Source: Stentor coeruleus
Taxonomy: Eukaryota; Ciliophora; Heterotrichea; Heterotrichida; Stentoridae
Length of the DNA stretch: 42,327 nt
Assembly: GCA_001970955.1 (NCBI GenBank)
Contig: MPUH01000635.1
Coordinates: 1 to 42,327, forward strand
Direction: 5' to 3'
Translations under genes and position numbers: made by a program
Notes under the pieces: generated by a model
Database searches by the model: none
Told to the model about the DNA's origin: nothing
What the model saw: only the letters and a program-made list of their open reading frames with translations
Shown here: piece after piece, positions 21,177-30,678 of the stretch
Numbering within the stretch: position 1 is the stretch's first letter
Layout of the letters: each line of letters begins with the position of its first letter

Positions 21177-21671
21177 ATGCAACAAAAACATGATAAGGCA
21201 ATTCAAGTATGCGAGATTGATCTAGCTTCAGAAACATCCTTCATAAGCTACTGCATGGCAAATGAAGTATCCTCAATAAACAACAATGATAGTGAAAATG
21301 AAGTTCTTTTAAGTAAATCATTAGTATTATGTAACAACATAAAAAGTTTAAACAAAGAACTCATTGATCAAGAACGAACAATGGAACTGCAAAATCAGCA
21401 AATTAAAGTCTTAAAAGAAAGCATAAAAGATTTAGAGAGAAAATTCACATTTGATAAAGCTTATGGTAATCAGCCAGGACCATACTCAGATCACTTGAAA
21501 GCTAGTATTTGTCGATTAATAATTCATATATCCAAACTATCACAAGAAGGTGAGGGTTTAATAAACCTAATATTTTCCTTGTTATCACTATCTCCAAATG
21601 AAATTGCGGAAATACAGCATGCAAGAAGCTCAAAATCCACAAGAAACTTTATGTGCACATTTGCTTTCTAA
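21177..21671 (+). CDS. Hypothetical coiled-coil protein, 164 aa
   Basis: ATG start, TAA stop. The central part (about residues 50-95) is a continuous heptad-like stretch with Leu/Ile at regular spacing (SLVLCNNIKSLNKELIDQE, LQNQQIKVLKESIKDLERK), so a coiled coil is very likely. After it comes a second helical part (LKASICRLIIHISKLSQEGEGLINLIFSLLSLS). No enzyme or binding motif is seen. It ends ~100 bases before the LITAF-like gene on the same strand. Function unknown; an oligomerising structural or adaptor protein is the broadest safe reading. Confidence 0.65.
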   Translation: MQQKHDKAIQVCEIDLASETSFISYCMANEVSSINNNDSENEVLLSKSLVLCNNIKSLNKELIDQERTMELQNQQIKVLKESIKDLERKFTFDKAYGNQPGPYSDHLKASICRLIIHISKLSQEGEGLINLIFSLLSLSPNEIAEIQHARSSKSTRNFMCTFAF

Positions 21672-21774
21672 ATTATAACATAAAGACCTTTAAATATTTA
21701 GTGTATAAACTTTCCAAAGTTAAAGTCTTTTATAACAAAAATATAATAAGCTTGAGATAATTATATTTAACGGA

Positions 21775-22380
21775 ATGGAAAACTGTTTTTTAAAGAGGAA
21801 AGGGGCTTTTCTAAAACAGAAAATAAGCTTCTATAATTATTCCTCAAAGTGCCGTTGTGGAAAAGATGACGAGCTCACGAGTAGGTCTAAATTTGAAGGT
21901 TCAGATTCAGAATTTTTCGAAAGTGGAATAGTCTCCCGAGCACAGTCACCTTCAATACCTCAATTATCAGAACCTTCTGAAATAGAGTCTATCTTAGACT
22001 TGAGTAGCGTAATCGAATCTGATGACTTTTTAGAAATCAGCTTAAATAGCGAACTCATGTTGACTGATAAAATCTTAACTTGTTCGTCAAGTATGATTCA
22101 AGAAGCTGAATCGACAATGGCCCCAGGCCTTCATAAATGTAAACTTTCGAACTTTTTACCTGAAATTGAATGTATTGAAACAACACTTTATTGTCATTAT
22201 TGTAAAACTTATGCCCAAAGCAAACTCGAAATCGTATCAGGCACACTTCAAGGTAAGTTTTTCAAGGTTTTTTTAGAAGTTTTCACGTTCTGTAACATGC
22301 CAAAATGGGCTGCAAAGAATACTGTACATATATGCTCAATATGTTTAAACGTATTAGCTAAGGTAAGAGTAAGTGAATAA
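21775..22380 (+). CDS. LITAF-like zinc-domain protein, 201 aa
   Basis: The N-terminal ~115 residues are acidic and Ser-rich. The C-terminal ~65 residues resemble a LITAF domain: Cys140-x2-Cys143, an intervening partly hydrophobic stretch (GKFFKVFLEVFTF), then HICSIC with Cys187-x2-Cys190 and a short basic end. LITAF domains form a zinc ribbon whose middle hydrophobic part dips into the cytosolic face of late endosomal or lysosomal membranes. Here the hydrophobic part is shorter and more polar than usual, so membrane contact is uncertain. The first 30 residues also contain CRC. Its stop codon lies one base from the stop of the convergent TPR gene. Confidence 0.6.
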   Translation: MENCFLKRKGAFLKQKISFYNYSSKCRCGKDDELTSRSKFEGSDSEFFESGIVSRAQSPSIPQLSEPSEIESILDLSSVIESDDFLEISLNSELMLTDKILTCSSSMIQEAESTMAPGLHKCKLSNFLPEIECIETTLYCHYCKTYAQSKLEIVSGTLQGKFFKVFLEVFTFCNMPKWAAKNTVHICSICLNVLAKVRVSE

Positions 22381-22381
22381 A

Positions 22382-24496
22382 TTATTTTTTTGATTTCTTG
22401 CCCTTTTTCTTGCCTTTGCCTTTCTTTTTCCCTTTCGGAAAAGGGTCTACAAGCTGTTTGCTCCAAAGAACCTGAAACTCAGGATTGGATAGCATAGATT
22501 CACGCTTGATCCTTTCAATATTTTGTCTAACAGTCAATGTCCGCGTATGATGTGGGCCTAATAAAGCATCAAAAATCGCTTCAGCCAGTTCAAAGTATAT
22601 ATATGCTTCTTGGAATCTACCAAGTTCATTAAAACAAACTCCAATATTATTATAAACTGTCGCTGTATCTATAGTATTACCTCCTAATGTTCTTTCACGT
22701 ATTTTTTTAGCCATAAGGTAGCAACGAAGGGATAAGTCACTGTGTTCAGAATGATGAAGAACAGAACCTAAACCACAATAAACCAAAGCTCTATCAGGGT
22801 GATTGAAAGCTAGACGGTCTGAAATTAGTTTTGTACTAACATATTGAGCTAGAGCCAGGCCATCTTTTTCACATGATTCATAAATAGCTCCTCTAGTCAG
22901 TTCAAAGTATAAATCAATTTCCGCTTTAAGTGTTTCAATTTTTTCTAACTCAAGCCATTTAGATTTAGCATTGTCTAGACTGACCAGAGCCATGGAAAAA
23001 TTGCAGTTGTTTTGGAAAACTATAGCGGATTCGATGAGAGTGTTTATTTCTTTAGGACTTGCTGGAGGTAAGAAAATCTCACGAATCAAACATGGTTGGA
23101 TGCCTGGGTTGCATAAGGTTTTTTTTACTGTATCTGGATAGAGATTTGAAGTGTTACGTAGAGGGAGAAATTTCTCAGAACGAGTCACTTCAGGGAGTTT
23201 GGGTAAAAAACTTCCTGGCATTGGGGCAAATTTCAACCTATCAGCAGCAGTTTCTTCTTTTTTCCCTGTCCTGTTTTGTCTTTGTGGAGCTAATCTTTTA
23301 TCTGCTTTAGGATCAGGTGGGATCGGCAACGGGAATAGCTTTGGTGGTAAAGCATAAGGTGGAGGGTTTTCAGGGATATTTTGTTGTATTGGGGGCACAT
23401 TTGGCACTCTATCATCATCTAAAATTTTAGCAACTTCATCAATAGTCGGTATTACTGGAGCTACCTTTATAACTTCCAATAAATCTCTATCATCTCTTAA
23501 CCCTTTCTGTGAAATAATCACTTTATTCTCATAATTCGCTAATATTTGATCATGGTCTTCAACTGAGCTAAATGAAGCATCACTATAATTTTCCTCTCCA
23601 TATTGAATATTACACCCAGGACCATAATCAAACTCTTCAGTCAATTTCAGTTTATCTGCAAACATAACCCTCACTTTTTCAGTTAAATCTTGAACATCTT
23701 TTATACAATCTAAAGCAATTCTACTCATCATTAACATAACATGATAAAGCCTAAGTTCAGGTTCACCTATTATTTGTTCAAGAGGTAAAAGTTCAAAAAA
23801 ATTATTATCAGTCTCATAACATTTTATTATAAGAGAATTGTCGTAAAAAAGTTGTTCTTCACGATCTTGAGGTGGGACAGTTGCTTTCATACAGTCAGCA
23901 AATGTTTCTATGTTTAAAAGGTGAGGAATAAGATTACTGTTTCGACAGTAACGAAGAAAATTGCGTGCGGTTATGCCTAGGTTTTTTTGTTTGATTTGTT
24001 TAATACCAACTGTTCGTCGGCGGTTTTGGATGTTGTGAGTATTGTAGACTTGGAGGATTTGAAAGCAAGCGTGATGATAATTGTCTAGAATTCTTATAAT
24101 TTTTTCTGAAAAAACTGATTTTGTTATGTCGTCTTGTCTTGGTAAATTTGTTTGAGAAGACCCTGCCATTGGGTCAACTAAAATTTGAGTTAGCATTTGT
24201 TCAACTGGGGAAAGTTCTTCTGGAAACAGTACCCGGGCCAGTAAAGTTATAGCAAAAAAAAACCTTGATTTATTTAAATTGGGCTTATCTCCTGCAGCTT
24301 GGGTGAAAATACTTGAGATTGTGGTAAGAGTGCATATATTTGAGACAACTCTTTTTTCTATTGATAAAATTATGAAATCGTAAAGGGTCATTTTATTTGA
24401 AACGCTGCAGTGAGATCTGAATACTTGTTCTAAACGTGCCTCTTCACTGCTTTTTAATGTTAATGAATAGTAGCTTGTGTTCTGAGTTTCTTCCAT
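22382..24496 (-). CDS. TPR protein with Pro-rich linker and Lys-rich tail, 704 aa
   Basis: ATG start, TAA stop. Residues 1-350 are helical and unrecognised; the first 100 have an EF-hand-like or calponin-like helical feel but no calcium loop. Residues ~366-395 are Pro-rich (PPPYALPPKLFPLPIPPDP). Residues ~484-660 form kinesin-light-chain-like TPRs, best seen in RALVYCGLGSVLHHSEHSD, TATVYNNIGVCFNELGRF and ALLGPHHTRTLTVRQNI. The last 17 residues are almost all Lys and Gly. TPRs of this kind mediate protein binding. The overall plan (helical head, linker, TPR, poly-basic tail) is typical of ciliate cytoskeleton or cilium proteins, but that is inference. It converges on the LITAF-like gene with a 1-base gap. 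Confidence 0.85.
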   Translation of the reverse strand: MEETQNTSYYSLTLKSSEEARLEQVFRSHCSVSNKMTLYDFIILSIEKRVVSNICTLTTISSIFTQAAGDKPNLNKSRFFFAITLLARVLFPEELSPVEQMLTQILVDPMAGSSQTNLPRQDDITKSVFSEKIIRILDNYHHACFQILQVYNTHNIQNRRRTVGIKQIKQKNLGITARNFLRYCRNSNLIPHLLNIETFADCMKATVPPQDREEQLFYDNSLIIKCYETDNNFFELLPLEQIIGEPELRLYHVMLMMSRIALDCIKDVQDLTEKVRVMFADKLKLTEEFDYGPGCNIQYGEENYSDASFSSVEDHDQILANYENKVIISQKGLRDDRDLLEVIKVAPVIPTIDEVAKILDDDRVPNVPPIQQNIPENPPPYALPPKLFPLPIPPDPKADKRLAPQRQNRTGKKEETAADRLKFAPMPGSFLPKLPEVTRSEKFLPLRNTSNLYPDTVKKTLCNPGIQPCLIREIFLPPASPKEINTLIESAIVFQNNCNFSMALVSLDNAKSKWLELEKIETLKAEIDLYFELTRGAIYESCEKDGLALAQYVSTKLISDRLAFNHPDRALVYCGLGSVLHHSEHSDLSLRCYLMAKKIRERTLGGNTIDTATVYNNIGVCFNELGRFQEAYIYFELAEAIFDALLGPHHTRTLTVRQNIERIKRESMLSNPEFQVLWSKQLVDPFPKGKKKGKGKKKGKKSKK

Positions 24497-25071
24497 TTAT
24501 TTGAAAAAAATATTCTAATATTTGCTTGGAGGGATGGGAACTTTTATTGATTGACTTGGCAGATACTTCAAGAATTAGAATGGTATTAAGAGGTTATTGG
24601 GGATTTTAGAATTATGATTATGAGGATTTTATTATGATTTGATATAAGAAAAATTAATTATCCTAGTTTAAATAATAAGAAGGTTAAGCAAGATTGGGAA
24701 AATTATAAAATAGAGTGATACTTGTTGTATTTGAAAAAATGTTTAAAGGCATAATTACAGATGAGCTTTAGAATGGTGTAGAGTTATTTATTCAATTAGT
24801 ATAACTTTTTTTTAAACACATAACGTTTATAGTAATATATAAACTATAATTGCCACTATCTTAAGAAAACAAGAGATTAAATTCTTTTGAGCTTAGAAAT
24901 TTCTACTTCATAATGCATATCCATATTTTTTTTATATTATTAAATCATCATATCCAAATATCTTTATAAATTGAATACATTATAATAAGTCATATAAAAA
25001 AAACATAAATTACTTTAGAAAATTAAATGTGCTTTACGATAATCAAAAATAATCATCGAACTAATAATCTA
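24497..25071. other. Intergenic, no gene seen
   Basis: 575 bases of AT-rich spacer between two minus-strand genes. Confidence 0.4.
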
Positions 25072-26634
25072 TTAAGCTATACTCTTAAAACTAGGTTGTC
25101 CAGTCGAAGCCATAAGTCTCCACCACATCATATTATTATCAACATCAACTTTTCTCTGTCCAGGATTGGCCCCCTTTCCTTCATTAATACTAGTCATAAG
25201 CTCAACTGGTACATATACTATCTGACTTGCTACAGTGCCAACTGAAAACCCAGTAAAGCCAGCAAAAGCTCCATGAACAGCAGCTTGAGCCAACATCGTG
25301 CACAATTTTCTATCAGATGAATTTGCAGCTACACTTCTTATCATATAAGTAGGGTCAATATACTTCAAAGTGACATCAATTCCTTCAGTTTTGCAATATT
25401 TGACAATCCCATCTTTAAGATGTTTCCCAATATCATAAAGTATTGGGTTTTTTGAAGCATCTTTACCAGCATTTTTCAAGTTCTCATCTCTGCATCCAGT
25501 TGCCGCTCCTTCAGCTACTACAACAACTGCATGACCTTTTGATGTAAGCCTATTTGCAATAAATGAATAAACACCATTTGGTCCACCAAGTTCATATTCG
25601 CTTTCAGGAATCAGACATAAATTCACATTTCTATTAGCTATAGCTGAGTGTAAAGCTATGAATCCACTATTACGGCCCATCAGCTTAACAAGTCCAACTC
25701 CAAATTCTACACTATTAGCCTCAACGTCAGCTGAATCAATGGCCCTTTGTGCTTCTTCCACTGCTGTATCAAAACCAAAAGACTTGTCAATAATCGGAAT
25801 GTCATTGTCAATTGTTTTTGGAACTCCTACTACAGCAGCAAAATGCCCTTTATTTCCTAGCTCGTTTACCAGAGATGCTATACCACGATGAGTTCCATCA
25901 CCTCCAATAATAAATATCTGATTGAACCCATGCGACATAATCGAATGCGTTATTTTTTCTTTATCCCAACCGCCGCGTGAGGACCGTAAGATTGTCCCAC
26001 CTTTAGTATGGATATCAATAACTCTACTTACTTCAAGTTTTAAAATAGACCCAGAGGTATAGAAGCCTTTATATCCATCTTTGATGCCATAGATCTCTTT
26101 TACTCCATAGTTGTAATATAGACTCATAAAAATTTCTCTAATTACAACATTAAGTCCTGGACATAGACCACCACATGTTACTATACAAGCCTTAACTTCT
26201 GAAGGATGCATGACGATTTCTTTACGTGGGCAACCTTTTACTAAATATACAGACTTCCCTTGCAAGAAATCATTTGAAAATGCTGAGTTAGCATTAATGT
26301 ATCCACCAATTCTTGAGAAGATTGACTCAGGCATAAAGCACTGGCCTGAATTGACATCGTCTTTAAGCCCACTTCCTAACATAGGGTTGGTAAAGATTTT
26401 GTTTGGACTTGTCATGAGTAGTTTTGGAGCTAATAAACCCATATCTTGATCAGACATAATTGACTTGTGCTCAAGGAGGTCAAGGCTTGCCATACGTCTT
26501 GGAAGGTTGAGAATGCTTTTCCTTGGGGTCATGAGGACTATTCTTTCATGCTCTTTCTGCTTTCTTAGCAAAAATATCGTCCCGAGAGTTAAAGTGCTCA
26601 GAATGCATATTTGGATCCACTTTTCGTTGTCCAT
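25072..26634 (-). CDS. PFK: 6-phosphofructokinase, ATP-type of the plant/trypanosome clade, with N-terminal membrane segment
   Basis: 520 residues. Phosphorylates fructose 6-phosphate to fructose 1,6-bisphosphate, the committed step of glycolysis. Motifs in order: CGGLCPGLN (154-162), RSSRGG (217-222), GGDGT (244-248), PKTIDNDIP (272-280, with catalytic Asp), MGRNSGF (319-325), PE (343-344) and TYMIRS (429-434). GGDGT rather than GGDDS points to ATP as donor; its combination with PKTIDND is the pattern of clade X enzymes of plants and trypanosomes. Unusually, residues ~7-23 (IQICILSTLTLGTIFLL) form a good single membrane helix followed by basic residues, so the enzyme may be tethered to a membrane. 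The ~120-residue N-terminal extension is longer than in bacterial PFKs. Confidence 0.93.
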   Translation of the reverse strand: MDNEKWIQICILSTLTLGTIFLLRKQKEHERIVLMTPRKSILNLPRRMASLDLLEHKSIMSDQDMGLLAPKLLMTSPNKIFTNPMLGSGLKDDVNSGQCFMPESIFSRIGGYINANSAFSNDFLQGKSVYLVKGCPRKEIVMHPSEVKACIVTCGGLCPGLNVVIREIFMSLYYNYGVKEIYGIKDGYKGFYTSGSILKLEVSRVIDIHTKGGTILRSSRGGWDKEKITHSIMSHGFNQIFIIGGDGTHRGIASLVNELGNKGHFAAVVGVPKTIDNDIPIIDKSFGFDTAVEEAQRAIDSADVEANSVEFGVGLVKLMGRNSGFIALHSAIANRNVNLCLIPESEYELGGPNGVYSFIANRLTSKGHAVVVVAEGAATGCRDENLKNAGKDASKNPILYDIGKHLKDGIVKYCKTEGIDVTLKYIDPTYMIRSVAANSSDRKLCTMLAQAAVHGAFAGFTGFSVGTVASQIVYVPVELMTSINEGKGANPGQRKVDVDNNMMWWRLMASTGQPSFKSIA

Positions 26635-26860
26635 TTATAAGCCGATAGAATCATATAGGTTTTATGGTAATATAAATAAATGAAATTATTAACATATTTA
26701 TAAATATTGTATATTGGATTTTACTATCTTTAGCTGCAATGCTTTACTTGGTAGATTTTAAATTATATCTAATATTTACAGGCATATGATAAAGATTTTT
26801 TACTTATTAATAATCAAAATTTCTATAAATTTTTACCTTTTTGTCATATCCTTACACTAC
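26635..26860. other. Short AT-rich spacer
   Basis: Nothing recognisable between the PFK start and the MORN-like remnant. Confidence 0.4.
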
Positions 26861-27180
26861 TTAAGCTATTTGGTAGAGCTTGTATTTATTATCAATGTTG
26901 TTTGTTTTCAGCTCATTCTCATTCATATTTTTCCCATCAGGGTAAATTAAGATCCCATAGCCAAGTTTTTATTATTTTTGGACTCTACTTCATATTCTCT
27001 CCCATCTTCATAGGAAAATGTTTTTCTACCCTCTTTTTTGCAATCAATCAGTCTTCTATATATGTGTTTTGTCCCTCCAGACGTAATTTGCATTACCGCA
27101 GTACTTTTGTCATTGAAATTTCGTGCATAAGAATCCTCTACCGTTTTTTATGTCCATAATAGACTTGCCTGAATTATATT
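26861..27180 (-). pseudogene. Decayed MORN-repeat gene fragment
   Basis: The minus strand, read across frames, gives MORN-type repeat fragments: GQVYYGHKK, KNGRGFL, NYVWRDKTHI, KKEGRKTFSYEDGREYEVE, then LGYGILIYPDGK, ending at TAA 26861-26863. MORN units (Y-x-G-x-W/F-x-x-G-x-x-x-G-x-G-x-x-x-Y-x-D/N-G) are recognisable but are spread over all three frames with stops in each, so the gene is dead or a severe remnant. No complete ATG-to-stop frame exists. MORN proteins in ciliates are often associated with membranes or with cilia and the basal-body cortex. The upstream boundary is uncertain. Confidence 0.6.
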
Positions 27181-27395
27181 TATTTATATTCTATCACAAA
27201 TATTGTGTGCCTACTTACTTAAAATATAGGATTCGTTTATAGAACAACATTTTTTATTTTGTTCTTGTCTGAATTTTGAATACCTCATCACAAAAATCCA
27301 AAATAAATTAATCACCATATCACTCAAAAAATTGCATAAAAAGGTATTCTAAAATCCCAAACCACTATTTCAATCTAAATTATCTCATATAAAAA

Positions 27396-28148
27396 ATGAG
27401 TTGGGCTGATTTAGTCCCTAAATCCATTGAGCTATTAACATCATACAATCCAGTTACAGACAGTCCTGATACGCATTTTCAAAACAACTATAAGTCTACA
27501 GATGACCCCAATGAGAAAATGTTTATGCAACAAGTTTTCTATGGCGTAAACCGTTACCGTGATTTCCTTAAGCGTTTAAACAGGGCAATATTTAAAGTTA
27601 ATGCTACATCTACCAACAGTAATGATTCATTTCCTTTCATGATCATAGCATATTTAGTAAGTTTCCGCTTAGATGAACTTGGTGTTAAACATTTTAGGAA
27701 AATCATCGAGACTCAAGAGCCATTAAAAATGCATGTTTTACTTCAGTTCCTTCTAAACGAAGAAATGCTTCGTGAACATGTTCGTGATTCCTGGTGCGAA
27801 ATTTATGATTTTGAGTTCGTCGAAAACATTATAACGAAAAATGGGTCGAAAAGTCTTGAGTTAGCTGATTTACTTGATTACTTAAGCAATAAAGCAACAG
27901 GCCATGGGACTATAATAAAAGAAGAAGAAGTTGTTAAGGAAAAGAAGTTCACAGTGCAAGAACCTTTCAATCTTACTAAGCCTAAGCCGAGAAAACTTCC
28001 GAAATATTTGGCTTTAGAACGAAAAGTAGTTGTAAATCCTGTTCAGGATGTTATATACAAAAATTCACTTCAACAGGTAGCAGAGGCAAATGAAGAACGT
28101 AGGAAGAAAGTTAAAGAGCAAACTTTAAAAAAATATAGGAATGAATAA
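27396..28148 (+). CDS. CFAP99-like ciliary protein, 250 aa
   Basis: The first ~165 residues are an all-helical domain (MSWADLVPKSIELLTSY..., FMIIAYLVSFRLDELGVKHF, LHVLLQFLLNEE-like helix). It is followed by FNLTKPKPRKLP (residues 191-202), a motif I associate with cilia and flagella associated protein 99, and a basic helical tail (EANEERRKKVKEQTLKKYR). CFAP99 is an axonemal protein of motile cilia, so expression with other ciliary genes would be expected. The vertebrate protein is longer, so this is either a short form or covers only the N-terminal part; the stop here is TAA in a clean frame. The family call rests on remembered motif similarity and needs a profile search. Confidence 0.5.
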   Translation: MSWADLVPKSIELLTSYNPVTDSPDTHFQNNYKSTDDPNEKMFMQQVFYGVNRYRDFLKRLNRAIFKVNATSTNSNDSFPFMIIAYLVSFRLDELGVKHFRKIIETQEPLKMHVLLQFLLNEEMLREHVRDSWCEIYDFEFVENIITKNGSKSLELADLLDYLSNKATGHGTIIKEEEVVKEKKFTVQEPFNLTKPKPRKLPKYLALERKVVVNPVQDVIYKNSLQQVAEANEERRKKVKEQTLKKYRNE

Positions 28149-28513
28149 GTTTAATTGGATTGAATATTCAAGAGCTTTTGAAGTTTTAGTTAATTTATAG
28201 TATATTCAAATACATTTTAGGTTGTGAAATAAGTTTAGTGGAAATTTTTTGTTTGATATTAGTAACATTCTTTGAGCTTAGGAACTTACTTATATTATTA
28301 AAACTTAAAGGATTAGACTAAATCAATTTTATATGATAAAATAACTTTTTTCTAATAATTTTATAGCAAACAAAAAAAGCTTAAAATATAAAAGTGAATA
28401 AAGGTTAATATTTATCTACAACTTTTTTGATATTGCAAACTATTACAGCTAAGAATATTTATTTTTATAAGTATTAATTAAGCCGAATTTTTCTATTAAA
28501 AATTATATGCTAT
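28149..28513. other. Intergenic between convergent genes
   Basis: 365 bases, AT-rich, no open frame of interest. Confidence 0.4.
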
Positions 28514-28882
28514 TTAATCATGCTCCATACTATCAGTTAATATTTCCTCTCTGATATTTCTTCTTTGGATTTTCACAATCTCATAAGGTAAAATCCAAGA
28601 TTCATCATAATCATTAGTATTTTGAATCTGATCAAGTCTATAAATTCTCACTGATCGAACTTTTCTCCTCCAAATCTTGACAATAGGTAATGGCTTAACA
28701 TACGATTCATAATCTTCTTTAACTTTTCTTATTGTTTCTATATCATAAGAGTTGTGTGCTTTAGCCTCAGCGTTTGACTTTCTTATTTTATCAATTTCAT
28801 TTGGATAATCAGGACGTAAAGCTGGCTCTAAAAAATCTGGCGGTGCTGTATACTCCCTTCCACCTTTTCTAAATTTAGCCAT
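28514..28882 (-). CDS. Hypothetical protein, 122 aa
   Basis: ATG start, TAA stop. Polar and basic, with Pro-rich N terminus (YTAPPDFLEPALRPDYP) and repeated basic-Tyr segments (KIWRRKVRSVRIYRLDQ; VKIQRRNIREE). Two similar segments, YVKPLPIVKIWRRKVR and WILPYEIVKIQRRNIR, about 37 residues apart, suggest a short internal duplication. No family recognised. The gene is divergent from the Ser/Lys-rich gene at 28957, start codons 74 bases apart, so the two probably share a promoter. Confidence 0.65.
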   Translation of the reverse strand: MAKFRKGGREYTAPPDFLEPALRPDYPNEIDKIRKSNAEAKAHNSYDIETIRKVKEDYESYVKPLPIVKIWRRKVRSVRIYRLDQIQNTNDYDESWILPYEIVKIQRRNIREEILTDSMEHD

Positions 28883-28956
28883 TGAGATGATTTAATATAT
28901 GTCATTTAACTAAACTATATAAAATATTAAAAGTTGTGTCTTTTTATAATTATATT

Positions 28957-29607
28957 ATGTCGCATAATAGTAAGTATTTAAAAGACACTGGGCTTATTAT
29001 AGCGTATCAGAATTTTATTAAGCAGCTCATGAATTCAGGTATTCCTGATGGGGATGTATTTTTGGAAGCCTCGAAATTTTTCCAAAATTACGAAAAAAAA
29101 CATAAAGTCAGTAGTAATGTTGAACCATTACCACAAGATGATGCACTTTTTAGCAAGGAAAAAAAGGAAAGGAAAAAAATTGTCCTTGAGACGAAGAATA
29201 GGATTCATCCTTCAGTGCCAATTATTACTCCGCAGATTTTTGAAAGACAGGAAAGATCTCGTCCCTTAATAGGCAACTATAAAAAAGAGCCTTTAGATTA
29301 TCGATACAATGATATTTTAGCAGGAAGGCTTATAGATCCAGAAGATCAAGGTCCGCTTGAACTAGCAAGGCCAGCAATGATTGAACCTGAAAAAGCACCT
29401 GCTTCAATAGAATTTCAAAAAGAAGTTACTGAAGCGTCAAGAAGAGATTCTAGCATAAAATCCCGAAAAAGTTCTAAAGAAAGCAAAAGTAGTCATAGTG
29501 ACAGAAGTAACAAAAGCAACAAAAGTGATAAAAGTAAAAAAAGCAAGCAGAGTAAACAGAGCAAAAAGAGCAAAAAAAGCAAAAAAAGCTCAGAAAGTGA
29601 TAACTAA
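28957..29607 (+). CDS. Hypothetical protein with Ser/Lys repeat tail, 216 aa
   Basis: The first ATG of the frame is at 28957; the frame extends a few codons further upstream without another ATG. Residues ~7-50 form a helical domain (LIIAYQNFIKQLMNSGIP, VFLEASKFFQNYEKK), then a conserved-looking middle with Pro and acidic residues (RPLIGNYKKEPLDYRYNDILAGRL). The last ~50 residues are a low-complexity run of Ser-Lys-x units (SNKSNKSDKSKKSKQSKQS...) encoded by AGC/AGT and AAA/AAG codons. Such tails are often phosphorylated and bind nucleic acid or microtubules, but no evidence here decides that. The repeat could vary in length between strains. Confidence 0.65.
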   Translation: MSHNSKYLKDTGLIIAYQNFIKQLMNSGIPDGDVFLEASKFFQNYEKKHKVSSNVEPLPQDDALFSKEKKERKKIVLETKNRIHPSVPIITPQIFERQERSRPLIGNYKKEPLDYRYNDILAGRLIDPEDQGPLELARPAMIEPEKAPASIEFQKEVTEASRRDSSIKSRKSSKESKSSHSDRSNKSNKSDKSKKSKQSKQSKKSKKSKKSSESDN

Positions 29608-29864
29608 ATCTTTAACAACCAAATCAACAATTTTTTATTAATTTATATTAATAATCCAACATAAGTCTTAAAACCTTTCATATTCAAAGAAATAAAAATC
29701 CATAAAATAATATCCTGTATTAATAAATTCCTTTCTATATAAACCTTCATAATTCTTAACAGAAATTTTACACCTATTAAACCTGTCCAACCTCAATCCT
29801 TAGACCTATCTATTATATAGTCTCAAATTATCATATTAATAAAGTATATCCATAAAATAGTATA

Positions 29865-30408
29865 ATGGATGAATACATACTAAAACTTAAATTCACACAA
29901 ATAGATCTCCCTCCCCATCAACGTTTAGAGTCCAAACTATTTCCAAAATCAAAAATCAGGACCTCCACTCCAAAATGCACTTGCGCTTCTTTTGACCTGA
30001 AAAATTTAAGTCGTCCAATCAGCCCTAAATCTTCAACTATTCCCAAAACTTCAGCTGGTGTTCGGTCGTCCAATCAGCCCTAAATCTTCAACTATTCCCA
30101 AAACTTCAGCTGGTGTTCGGTATCATCCAGGAATGTCAGTTAATTACTCAGCAATAACTTCTGTGAATACTTTGCAAAAATACTCTGATAATATCCCTTG
30201 TTCTTTAAAAGCTAAACTTTTAACAAGAACGATCATCCAAAGTCCGAATAGAAAAATACATGGAAGACATAATACAAGTCAAGAACCCTCTTTAGCAAAT
30301 CCTTTACTTAGTTGCAATCTTCAAACTAACCTTCATTATACCTATAGAGTAAAAAACCCAACAAGAATTCTTAATATTCCTTCACCAAAGTATAAAATAA
30401 TTAACTGA
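29865..30408 (+). CDS. Hypothetical protein, frame broken by a 55-bp tandem duplication
   Basis: A frame opens at ATG 29865 and is polar, Ser/Pro-rich (RPISPKSSTIPKTSAGVR). Bases 30011-30065 are repeated exactly at 30066-30120. Because 55 is not a multiple of three, the first frame stops at 30081-30083, while a second frame entering through the second copy continues to TGA at 30406-30408 with similar composition. The gene therefore looks whole if one copy is ignored, giving about 160 codons. Either the duplication is an assembly error, like those around the N joins, or it is a real recent mutation that kills the gene. No family recognised. Confidence 0.55.
30011..30120. repeat. Exact 2 x 55-bp tandem duplication
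   Basis: Copies 30011-30065 and 30066-30120 are identical. Frame-breaking inside a coding region, with no N between them. Confidence 0.92.
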
Positions 30409-30678
30409 TAACATTAATTGTTGTATTGTAAATTGTTTTAGGAATAATATCGGTTTATTTTCAACCTATACTAGGATTTTATTAAAATTATAAATAAAAC
30501 ACAATTGGCTATGAGAAATACTGAAATTAAAAAAAAATCTAAAAGGTAAATAGTATGAATATATTACAAGAATTAGTCTGCACAAACTATCCATGATAAA
30601 TTGTAAAACAGTTATTAAATATAAATACATTATTTTATGTTTAAAATAATTAGCAACCTTAATGCATAATTTATCTAT

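Noticed and set aside
22251..22274. Possible intron GTAAG...TTTAG in the LITAF-like gene
   Set aside because: 24 nt, not the 15-nt class, and the frame is open and sensible without splicing.
26902..27159. 85-codon plus-strand frame
   Set aside because: It is antisense to the MORN-repeat remnant, which has recognisable motifs on the minus strand.
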